Positions 57,462 through 64,000 of a stretch of DNA of 64,000 nt are shown one piece after another. The notes under the pieces are model-generated. The model was not told where the DNA came from, made no database searches, and saw nothing but the letters and a program-made list of their open reading frames with translations. The stretch's first letter is position 1. Every line of letters starts with the position of its first letter. Made by a program: the position numbers and the translations under genes. Source of the stretch: Streptomyces sp. NRRL F-4489 (GTDB lineage: Bacteria; Actinomycetota; Actinomycetes; Streptomycetales; Streptomycetaceae); the NCBI RefSeq assembly GCF_001509485.1, contig NZ_LLZI01000169.1:7547-71546 (forward strand). Direction: 5' to 3'.

Positions 57462-60371
57462 TTGGCTTTCCAGATGCCGGACCGCGGCGGAGGCCCCACC
57501 GGGCCGCGGATCAGAGTCGGCCGACCGTCGCGGCGGTTCCGAACCCTGCTCATGACGCTGGGCGTACTGGCCGTGCTGGCCATGCTCTTCGTGATGTTCT
57601 CGGGATTCTGGACCGACTGGCTCTGGTACCGCTCGGTCCATTTCTCCTCGGTCTTCACCACCACCCTGTGGACCAAGATCGGATTGTTCTTCGCCTTCGG
57701 CGCCGTGATGGCGGTGGCCGTGGGGCTCAATATCTGGCTGGCGCACCGGCTCCGGCCGCCGCTCAGCGCGATGTCCATGGAGCAGCAGAGCCTGGACCGC
57801 TACCGCATGGGCCTGGCCCCGTTCAAGAAGTGGGCGCTGATCGCGGTCACCGCGGTGATCGGCCTGATCGCCGGGGCCTCGGCCTCCGGTGAGTGGCGCA
57901 CCTGGCTCCAGTGGATCAACGGCGTCCCGTTCGGCACCACCGACCCGCAGTTCCACAAGGACGTCTCGTTCTACGCCTTCGATCTGCCGTGGTACCGCTT
58001 CCTGTTGAGCTTCGGCTTCGCCTGCGCGGTGCTCTCCCTGGTGGCCGCCGCGCTCACCCACTACCTCTACGGCGGGCTGCGGCTGAGCGGCCCCGGTTCC
58101 CGGGCCACCGCGGCCGCCACCGGCCATCTCTCGGTGCTGCTGGGCGTGTTCGTCTCCCTGAAGGCGGTCGCGTACTGGCTCGACCGCTACGGCCTGGCGG
58201 TGAAGTCCAGCGGCCTGAAGTCGGCCGACAACTGGACGGGCCTGCGCTACGTCGACGCCAACGCCTATCTCCCGGCGAAGACGATCCTGTTCTTCATCGC
58301 GGCGATCTGCGCGCTGCTGTTCTTCGCCACGCTCTGGCGCCGCACCTGGCAGCTGCCGGTGATCGGCTTCGGCCTGATGGTGCTCTCCGCCGTCCTGATC
58401 GGCGGCCTGTATCCGGCGATCGTCCAGAAATTCCAGGTCCAGCCGAACGAGCAGGCCAAGGAAGCGCCGTACATCAAGCAGAACATCAAGGCGACCCGGG
58501 ACGCGTACGACATCCAGGACGCCGAGGTGAAGTCCTACAAGGGCAACTACAAGCCCGCGTCGGACGGTGACAAGCAGCGGCTGCGGGACTCCGCCGACAC
58601 CACCGCCAGCATGCGCCTGCTCGACCCGAACGTGGTCTCCCCGGCCTTCCAGCAACAGCAGCAGGTGCGGGCCTACTACCAGTTCCCGTCCACCCTGGAC
58701 GTCGACCGGTACAAGGACGAGAACGGCAAGGAGCAGGACACCGTCATCGGCCTGCGCGAGCTGAACCTCGCCGGCATCCCCGAGCGCAACTGGATCAACG
58801 ACCACTTCAAGTACACCCACGGCTACGGCGCGGTGGCCGCCAAGGGCACCGAGACCGCCGACGGCGGCGGCCCCGACTACACCGAGGCCAACCTCCCGCC
58901 CAAGGGGCAGCTGCCGAAGTACGAACCGCGCGTCTACTACGGCGAGAAGACCACCCAGTACTCCATCGTGGGCGGCCCGCAGGCGGAGCTGGACTACTCC
59001 GACGACAGCGGTGAGAAGAGCTACCGCTACCAGGGCAAGAGCGGCGTCAGCCTCGCCAATCCGCTCAACCGCGCCGCGTACGCGGTGGCGTTCGGCGAGC
59101 CGCAGATCCTCTACTCCGGCGCCATCGGCGACGGTTCGCGGATCCTGTACAACCGCACGCCCAAGGAGCGCGTCGAGTCCGTCGCGCCCTGGCTGACCAT
59201 CGACGGCGACGCCTACCCGGCGGTGATCGACGGCCGCATCCAGTGGATCGTGGACGCGTACACCACCAGCAACGGCTACCCGTACGCCTCCCGCACCACC
59301 CTCGGGGACAGCACCGCCGACTCGCTCACCAACGGCCAGCGGGCGGTGGTGGCCCAGCAGAACCAGGTCAACTACATCCGCAACTCCGTCAAGGCGACGG
59401 TCGACGCCTACGACGGCACGGTCAAGCTCTACCAGTGGGACACCAAGGACCCGGTCCTGAAGACCTGGATGAAGGCGTTCCCCGGCACGGTCGAGAAGCG
59501 CAGCGCCATAAGCCCGGACCTGCTGGCGCACCTGCGCTACCCGCAGGACCTCTTCAAGGTGCAGCGCCAGCTGCTGACCACGTACCACGTCACCGACCCC
59601 GGCACCTTCTACACCGGTTCGGAGCGCTGGCAGATCCCCGACGACCCGACCACCGACAAGTCGGGCAACGCGGTGCCGCCGTACTACCTCAGCATGAAGA
59701 TGCCGGACCAGAAGGACCAGGCGTTCTCGCTGACGACGACCTTCACGCCCAACAAGAAGGACAACCTCGGCGCCTTCATGGCGGTCGACGCGGACGCCAA
59801 GAGCCCCGACTACGGCCGGATCAGACTGCTGAAGCTGCCCGCGCAGACGCCGGTGCCGGGACCGCAGCTGGCCCAGTCGAAGTTCAACTCCGATCCCACG
59901 ATCGCCAATGAGCTGAACATCCTCAAGAAGTTCGGCGACTCGGAGATCGAGTACGGCAACCTCCTCACCGTCCCCCTGGACGGCGGGCTGCTGTACGTCG
60001 AGCCGGTCTATCTGCGCGGCGCCAACACCAACTACCCGCTGCTGAAGAAGGTGCTGGTCAGCTACGGCGACAACAAGCCCGTCCTGGAGAACTCCCTCAA
60101 GGACGCGCTCGACGTCGTCTTCGGCAAGAAGGCGCCGAGCACCGGCGGGGAGAATCCGCCGCCCGGCGGCGGGCAGACCGGCGAGCAGCCGCCGCCGTCC
60201 GGCCAGACCGTGCAGCAGGCCCTGACGGACGCCGAGAAGGCGTACGACGAGGGCGAGAAGGCGCGGGTGGACGGCGACTGGGCAGCCTACGGCGAGGCCC
60301 AGAAGAAGCTGAAGGCCGCGCTGGACCGGGCCGCCAAGGCGTCCGGCAAGGGCGGCGGCTCCGGCAGCTGA
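57462..60371 (+). CDS. UPF0182 large membrane protein
   Basis: Encodes 969 residues. Seven membrane helices occupy the first 330 residues ([32 protein letters not shown], and so on), followed by a large extracytoplasmic domain with many Tyr/Asn/Lys residues. The C-terminus has a Pro/Gly linker and a helix of about 60 residues ([31 protein letters not shown]). This is the UPF0182 family (Rv3193c type), function unknown. The TTG at 57462 follows GAGGTG by 6 bases and gives the [11 protein letters not shown] start typical of streptomycetes; ATG 57474 is alternative. Confidence 0.92.
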   Translation: MAFQMPDRGGGPTGPRIRVGRPSRRFRTLLMTLGVLAVLAMLFVMFSGFWTDWLWYRSVHFSSVFTTTLWTKIGLFFAFGAVMAVAVGLNIWLAHRLRPPLSAMSMEQQSLDRYRMGLAPFKKWALIAVTAVIGLIAGASASGEWRTWLQWINGVPFGTTDPQFHKDVSFYAFDLPWYRFLLSFGFACAVLSLVAAALTHYLYGGLRLSGPGSRATAAATGHLSVLLGVFVSLKAVAYWLDRYGLAVKSSGLKSADNWTGLRYVDANAYLPAKTILFFIAAICALLFFATLWRRTWQLPVIGFGLMVLSAVLIGGLYPAIVQKFQVQPNEQAKEAPYIKQNIKATRDAYDIQDAEVKSYKGNYKPASDGDKQRLRDSADTTASMRLLDPNVVSPAFQQQQQVRAYYQFPSTLDVDRYKDENGKEQDTVIGLRELNLAGIPERNWINDHFKYTHGYGAVAAKGTETADGGGPDYTEANLPPKGQLPKYEPRVYYGEKTTQYSIVGGPQAELDYSDDSGEKSYRYQGKSGVSLANPLNRAAYAVAFGEPQILYSGAIGDGSRILYNRTPKERVESVAPWLTIDGDAYPAVIDGRIQWIVDAYTTSNGYPYASRTTLGDSTADSLTNGQRAVVAQQNQVNYIRNSVKATVDAYDGTVKLYQWDTKDPVLKTWMKAFPGTVEKRSAISPDLLAHLRYPQDLFKVQRQLLTTYHVTDPGTFYTGSERWQIPDDPTTDKSGNAVPPYYLSMKMPDQKDQAFSLTTTFTPNKKDNLGAFMAVDADAKSPDYGRIRLLKLPAQTPVPGPQLAQSKFNSDPTIANELNILKKFGDSEIEYGNLLTVPLDGGLLYVEPVYLRGANTNYPLLKKVLVSYGDNKPVLENSLKDALDVVFGKKAPSTGGENPPPGGGQTGEQPPPSGQTVQQALTDAEKAYDEGEKARVDGDWAAYGEAQKKLKAALDRAAKASGKGGGSGS

Positions 60372-60481
60372 GCCGCCGCGGCGGACCTCCGCCCCCGGTG
60401 ACCGCCGGCCCGTAGCGGCGGTCACCGGGCACCGGGTGTCAACCACGCTCCCCGGGACGTGATACGTTGGAGTCACAACGA

Positions 60482-60555
60482 CGCGGGGTGGAGCAGCTCG
60501 GTAGCTCGCTGGGCTCATAACCCAGAGGTCGCAGGTTCAAATCCTGTCCCCGCTA
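60482..60555 (+). tRNA. initiator tRNA-fMet (CAT), copy 1
   Basis: A complete cloverleaf with anticodon CAT at 60516-60518. Three features mark it as an initiator: the unpaired first acceptor position (C1 against T72), the GGG/CCC anticodon-stem pairs (CTGGG and CCCAG), and A11-T24 in the D-stem. No CCA is encoded. It is identical to the copy at 62725, including flanking bases. Confidence 0.95.
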
Positions 60556-60562
60556 CTGAAAA

Positions 60563-60600
60563 GCCAAGGCCCGGATTCCTTGAGAATCCGGGCCTTTGGC
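60563..60600 (+). terminator. terminator of tRNA-fMet copy 1
   Basis: GCCAAGGCCCGGATTC pairs with GAATCCGGGCCTTTGGC (one bulged base) around a 5-base loop, 7 bases after the tRNA. Confidence 0.85.
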
Positions 60601-60792
60601 ATGCGTTGCGGTCCCTCCTCACGCGTTCGGGTCAAAGCCGCGCGGCGGCGGGTCGGACACTCCCTGTGGGAAAGCTGTGTGCTTGAGTTTGGCATGTCGC
60701 CGTGTCGGGAAGTCGACAAACCGCTGAAGTGACCTCACCGGCTGCGGTATACCGGGTGTACGCGGGTTACGGGTGATGCGACGATGGTTCTT

Positions 60793-62619
60793 ATGGGGGA
60801 CAAGGCAAGGTTGTTGGAGACGGACCGGTTTGTGCAGGCGCCCGACGACGGGCGCGATTCCGACCTGGCGATGGACGCGATGGAGGCCGACGGGACGGCC
60901 GAGGCGTCCGATGTGGTGACCGAGTCCGGCTACCGCCGCGCCGCCGAGGCGGGCGACACCGCCGCGATGAGCGCCCTGGGCGCGCTGCTGCTGCGCCGCG
61001 GCGACCTCGACGGCGCCGAACCCCACCTCCGCTCCGCGGCCGCCGCCGGCGACCGGGCCGCGGCCAACAACCTCGGCGTCCTCCTGCACCAGCGGGGCTA
61101 CGGCGAGGAGGCCGCCGGCTGGTGGCGGATCGCCGCGGTCGCCGGCTCCGCCGCCGCCGCGCACGCCCTGGGGCGCCACTACCGCGAGCGCGGCGACGAG
61201 CCGGCCGCCGAGTACTGGCTGCGCCAGTCCGCCGAGTCCGGCCACTGCCTGGGCGCGTACGCGCTCGCCGACCTCCTGGAGCACCGCGGCGACATCGGTG
61301 CCGAGCGGTGGTTCCGGGCCGCCGCCGAGCGCGGCCACCGCGAGGCCGCCTACCGCCTGGCCCGGCTGATCGAGGACGGCCGGGACTCCGACCGCCGCGC
61401 GGTGCCCGCCTACGGGGAGCTGACCCAGCAGGCCGAGGCCGAGCAGTGGTACCGCCAGGCCGCCGCGCGCGGCCACCGGAGGGCCGCGCTCCAGCTGGGC
61501 GCGCTGCTGGAGGAGCGCGGCGACATCCAGGAGGCCGGCCGCTGGTACCTCTCCGCCGCCAAGGACGGCGAGGCCCGGGCCGCCTGCGCGCTGGGCTTCC
61601 TGCTGCGCGACGCCGGGGACGAGGAAAGCGCCGCGGAGTGGTGGCGGCGGGCCGCCCAGGACGGCGACGGCAACGCCGCCAACGCGCTGGGCGCGCTGCA
61701 CGCCGACCGCGGCGAGCCGCAGACCGCCGAGCGCTGGTACCGCGCCGCCCTGGACGCCGGCGACGTCAACGGCGCCTACAACCTCGGCCTGCTCTGCGCC
61801 GAGCAGGGCCGGCCGGACCGCGGCGAGCAGTGGTACCGCCGCGCCGCCTACGCGGGCCACCGCGAGGCCGCCAACGCGCTGGCCATCCTGCTGCTCCAGC
61901 GCGGCGACGCCTCCGGGGCCGAGCCGTGGTTCTCCAAGGCGGCCGAGGCGGGCAGCGTGGACGCCGCGTTCAACCTCGGCATCCTCTTCGCCGGGCGCGG
62001 CGAGGAGCGGCTGGCGCGCGCCTGGTACGAGCGGGCGGCGGCCGCCGGGCACACCGACGCGGCGCTCCAGGTGGCCATAGCGCAGCTGCGGGACGGCGAT
62101 CTGCGGGCCGCGGAGCGGAATCTGCGCTGCGCGGCCGGCGGGGGCAGCGCGGAGGCCGCGTTCCGGCTCGCCGACCTGCTCGACCGGCGGTCCGCGGAGG
62201 CGGACGGAGAGCGGTCCGCGGACGACGAGAGCCGGCAGTGGTACGAGCGGGCGGCCCGGCAGGGGCACCGCCGGGCGCAGGTCCGGGTCGGCATGTTCGC
62301 GGCGGCGCGCGGGGACGCGGCCGAGGCGGCGACGTGGTACCGCGCGGCGGCCGAGGCCGGCAGCCGCAACGGCGCCTTCAACCTCGGGCTGCTGCTGGCC
62401 CGGGAGGGCAGCCTCCCGGAGGCCGCGCTGTGGTGGCAGCGGGCCGCCGAGCGCGGGCACGGCCGGGCGGCGCTGCGGCTGGCGCTGATCGCGGCCCGGC
62501 GCGGGGCGCTCGCCGAGGCGCAGCGGTGGTGCGCCCGGGCGGTGGAGCTGGGGCCGCCGGAGGTCGCCGAGCGGGCGGCCCGGCTGCGGACGGCGCTCCA
62601 GGAGGAGCTGAGCGCGTAA
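60793..62619 (+). CDS. Sel1/TPR-repeat protein
   Basis: Encodes about 608 residues made almost wholly of about fourteen Sel1-like repeats of roughly 36 residues. The repeated pattern is A-x2-LG-x-LL-x4-GD-x3-AE-x-WYRRAA-x2-G, for example ALGALLLRRGDLDGAEPHLRSAAAAG and NLGLLCAEQGRPDRGEQWYRRAAYAG. It should form a long alpha-solenoid scaffold for protein binding. No signal peptide, so cytoplasmic. Start: ATG 60793 gives the MGDKARLLE opening usual in streptomycetes; ATG 60784 adds three residues. It lies between two identical initiator tRNA genes. Partners are unknown. Confidence 0.88.
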   Translation: MGDKARLLETDRFVQAPDDGRDSDLAMDAMEADGTAEASDVVTESGYRRAAEAGDTAAMSALGALLLRRGDLDGAEPHLRSAAAAGDRAAANNLGVLLHQRGYGEEAAGWWRIAAVAGSAAAAHALGRHYRERGDEPAAEYWLRQSAESGHCLGAYALADLLEHRGDIGAERWFRAAAERGHREAAYRLARLIEDGRDSDRRAVPAYGELTQQAEAEQWYRQAAARGHRRAALQLGALLEERGDIQEAGRWYLSAAKDGEARAACALGFLLRDAGDEESAAEWWRRAAQDGDGNAANALGALHADRGEPQTAERWYRAALDAGDVNGAYNLGLLCAEQGRPDRGEQWYRRAAYAGHREAANALAILLLQRGDASGAEPWFSKAAEAGSVDAAFNLGILFAGRGEERLARAWYERAAAAGHTDAALQVAIAQLRDGDLRAAERNLRCAAGGGSAEAAFRLADLLDRRSAEADGERSADDESRQWYERAARQGHRRAQVRVGMFAAARGDAAEAATWYRAAAEAGSRNGAFNLGLLLAREGSLPEAALWWQRAAERGHGRAALRLALIAARRGALAEAQRWCARAVELGPPEVAERAARLRTALQEELSA

Positions 62620-62681
62620 CGGGCGGCGGGGCGGGGCGGTGGGCCCGATGGGGCCCGTCCCGCCCCTGTGCCGGAAGGGAT

Positions 62682-62711
62682 TTGCGCTGGTCGCCGGGGT
62701 GGGGTTAGAGT
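62682..62711 (+). promoter_or_regulatory. promoter of tRNA-fMet copy 2
   Basis: TTGCGC (62682-62687), 18 bases, TAGAGT (62706-62711), then 13 bases to the tRNA. Confidence 0.6.
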
Positions 62712-62724
62712 AAAGACACAACGA

Positions 62725-62798
62725 CGCGGGGTGGAGCAGCTCGGTAGCTCGCTGGGCTCATAACCCAGAGGTCGCAGGTTCAAATCCTGTCCCCGCTA
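62725..62798 (+). tRNA. initiator tRNA-fMet (CAT), copy 2
   Basis: Identical in sequence to the gene at 60482, with anticodon CAT at 62759-62761 and the same initiator features. It has its own promoter-like boxes and terminator, so it is probably expressed separately. Confidence 0.95.
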
Positions 62799-62805
62799 CT
62801 GTAGG

Positions 62806-62839
62806 CCGAAGGCCCGGATCCCAGGATCCGGGCCTTCGG
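62806..62839. terminator. bidirectional terminator after tRNA-fMet copy 2
   Basis: A perfect 15-bp stem (62806-62820 with 62825-62839) with a CCAG loop. It can also end the convergent lipoprotein gene. Confidence 0.85.
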
Positions 62840-62866
62840 TGCGTTTGCGGTGCGGGGGCGCCGGCG

Positions 62867-64000
62867 TCACATCCGGTGCCCGACCGCCTCCGCGTACAGC
62901 CGGCGGTCGACGAGCCGGCTCTCCGGCAGCGGCTCGCCCCTGATGACGCCCGCGTCGCGGTAGGCCCGCTGGAGGCGGTCGGTGGTGCCCTTCCTGATCT
63001 CCCAGTCCATCCGGAGCGCGGGCACCGCTTCGAGGACCTTGCGGTCCACCTTCAGCAGCCGGGCCAGCTCCCCGGTGAACGCCGGGTCGGCCTTGTAGTT
63101 CCCGGCGAAGTAGGTGTTGACGGTGCGGATGTAGGCGCGCAGCAGGGCGACGCCGGCGTCCGGGTCCTTCGTCAGGAGGTTCGGCCCGTACAGGGCGCCG
63201 CCGAGCGGTTCGCCCCGGGGCTGGCCGCTGAGGAACGCGTACCGGGCGCTGCCGTCGACCTGGCGCCATACGGGGTCCAGCAGCCAGGCGGCGTCCACCC
63301 CGCCGCCGGTCAGCGCGGTCAGGACGTCGGACGAGCCGAGCTGGCGGAAGGTGACGGAGTCCGCGGCGGCGCCGTGCGCGGCGAACGCCCGGTCCATCGG
63401 GTACATGATCACCGAGCCCTTGCCGATCATGGTGCCGAGGGTGGCGCCCTTGAGGGAGACCGCGGACGCGCGCTGACCGTCCCGGAGCCGCACCCACAGG
63501 CCGCTGCGGGAATCCGGGGCGGGCGAGAAGTTCCCGGCCACCCAGCGCAGGTCGAAGCCGCCGTGCACGCCGTTGACCACGGCCGCCTCCGGGGCCGCCC
63601 ACAGGGCGTCCAGCTCGCCGCGGGCCAGCAGGGGCAGGGCGTCCGGGGTCGGCAGCACCTTCAGCCGGACCTCCAGGCCCTCCTTGCGGAACTCGCCCTT
63701 GGCCAGCGCGACCCGCAGCGGGGCGACGTACTCGGCGGCGAGGGTCCCGGTGGCGAGGGTCAGGGTGCGGCGCCTGGTGAGCGGGGCGGGGGCCGGGGCC
63801 CCCGGGGAGCAGCGGGCCGGGGCGCGCCCGGGGGAGAGGTCGGCGGGGTCGGTCCAGGAGTGGGCGCCGCAGCCGCGTACGGGCTTGATGGCGCGGGGTT
63901 CGGCGGGCGCGGCGGTGTCGGGTCCGGCGGCGCAGCCCGCGCTCAGGGCGAGGGCGGCGGCCAGGACGGCGGTGGCGGCGAGGCGGGTGGGGGTGCGGGG
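62867..64000 (-). CDS. ABC-type substrate-binding lipoprotein (partial)
   Basis: The frame is open to the right edge, so the start codon is beyond the window; 377 residues are visible. Near the edge are a hydrophobic signal (LAATAVLAAALALSAGC) with the lipobox LSAGC. After a Pro/Ala linker comes an NMT1/TauA-like periplasmic-binding fold: LTLATGTLAAEYVAPLRVALAKGEFRKEGLEV, GELDALWAAPEAAVVNG, GTMIGKGSVIMYP, GGGVDAAWLLDPVWR. Such proteins bind nitrate, sulfonates or pyrimidine-like compounds for ABC importers. The ligand is unknown, and the permease genes should lie outside the window. The 3' end faces the tRNA terminator. Confidence 0.85.
   Translation of the reverse strand, partial: PRTPTRLAATAVLAAALALSAGCAAGPDTAAPAEPRAIKPVRGCGAHSWTDPADLSPGRAPARCSPGAPAPAPLTRRRTLTLATGTLAAEYVAPLRVALAKGEFRKEGLEVRLKVLPTPDALPLLARGELDALWAAPEAAVVNGVHGGFDLRWVAGNFSPAPDSRSGLWVRLRDGQRASAVSLKGATLGTMIGKGSVIMYPMDRAFAAHGAAADSVTFRQLGSSDVLTALTGGGVDAAWLLDPVWRQVDGSARYAFLSGQPRGEPLGGALYGPNLLTKDPDAGVALLRAYIRTVNTYFAGNYKADPAFTGELARLLKVDRKVLEAVPALRMDWEIRKGTTDRLQRAYRDAGVIRGEPLPESRLVDRRLYAEAVGHRM

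Noticed and set aside
57414..60518. Very long open frame (over 1000 codons) antisense to the UPF0182 gene
   Set aside because: It is a shadow created by G/C-biased third codon positions of the real gene; its product is rich in Arg, Gly, Val and His with no domain, and the plus-strand frame has clear membrane helices and family match.
60619..62721. Long minus-strand frame opposite the Sel1-repeat gene
   Set aside because: Repeat periodicity and codon bias belong to the plus strand; the minus product is Gly/Arg-rich shadow sequence and overlaps a tRNA.
60474..62801. tRNA-flanked segment considered as an integrated mobile element
   Set aside because: There is no integrase, excisionase or replication gene; both tRNAs are complete and have their own terminators, and the enclosed gene has normal codon use.

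Overview
The window is chromosomal DNA from a high-G+C actinomycete, almost certainly a Streptomyces. The evidence is the very strong G/C bias at third codon positions, many GTG starts, an XRE/DUF397 cassette, a WhiB7/WblC gene with its attenuator, mycoredoxin, and Streptomyces-type small proteins. I see no integrase, transposase, prophage structural gene, rRNA or CRISPR array.

Most of the window follows the gene order known in other actinobacteria; from memory, it matches Mycobacterium tuberculosis Rv3193c to Rv3211. Left part (1-16.7 kb): CorA, a small SUFU-like protein, an MFS exporter, a DUF6758 protein, a PHP phosphoesterase, MarC, a NYN-domain protein, a hydrolase, a DEAD-box RNA helicase with a repetitive basic tail, a ferritin-like protein, DUF3107, a TetR regulator, a second hydrolase and a DUF3152 secreted metalloprotease candidate. 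The order is then interrupted (16.8-26.2 kb) by an accessory block. It holds a DHA2 exporter and divergent WYL regulator sharing a 15-bp-arm palindrome, an XRE/DUF397 cassette with two DUF397 genes, and a PelF-type glycosyltransferase / membrane protein / epimerase operon.

The conserved order resumes with moeZ (27 kb), followed by a DNA-repair and stress core (27.8-45.2 kb): a lysyl-PG-synthase-like membrane protein, an alkyltransferase-like protein, the AdnA/AdnB helicase-nuclease, an M20 dipeptidase, NudC, mycoredoxin, UvrD2 and WblC/WhiB7. Two repair genes (ATL and adnB) carry the RecA-independent DNA-damage promoter motif TTGTCRGTG-N8-(T/C)ANNNT. WblC has a complete readable control region: an AT-rich box with -35/-10, an upstream ORF, an antiterminator segment, and a terminator hairpin with T-tract.

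The right part (45-64 kb) holds an AarF/UbiB-like kinase, an orphan E1-like ThiF protein, a YgjP-like metallopeptidase, a TerD protein with a proline-rich tail, a Nudix hydrolase, a zincin-2 family protein, an atypical SDR, MoaE, a PDZ-Lon protease, PPA1309 and UPF0182 membrane proteins. Two identical initiator tRNA genes flank a Sel1/TPR-repeat protein, and a substrate-binding lipoprotein gene runs off the right edge.

About ten genes start directly 6-7 bases after a TANNNT hexamer, which is the signature of leaderless transcription. Proposed starts here therefore rely on that pattern as well as on ribosome binding sites.
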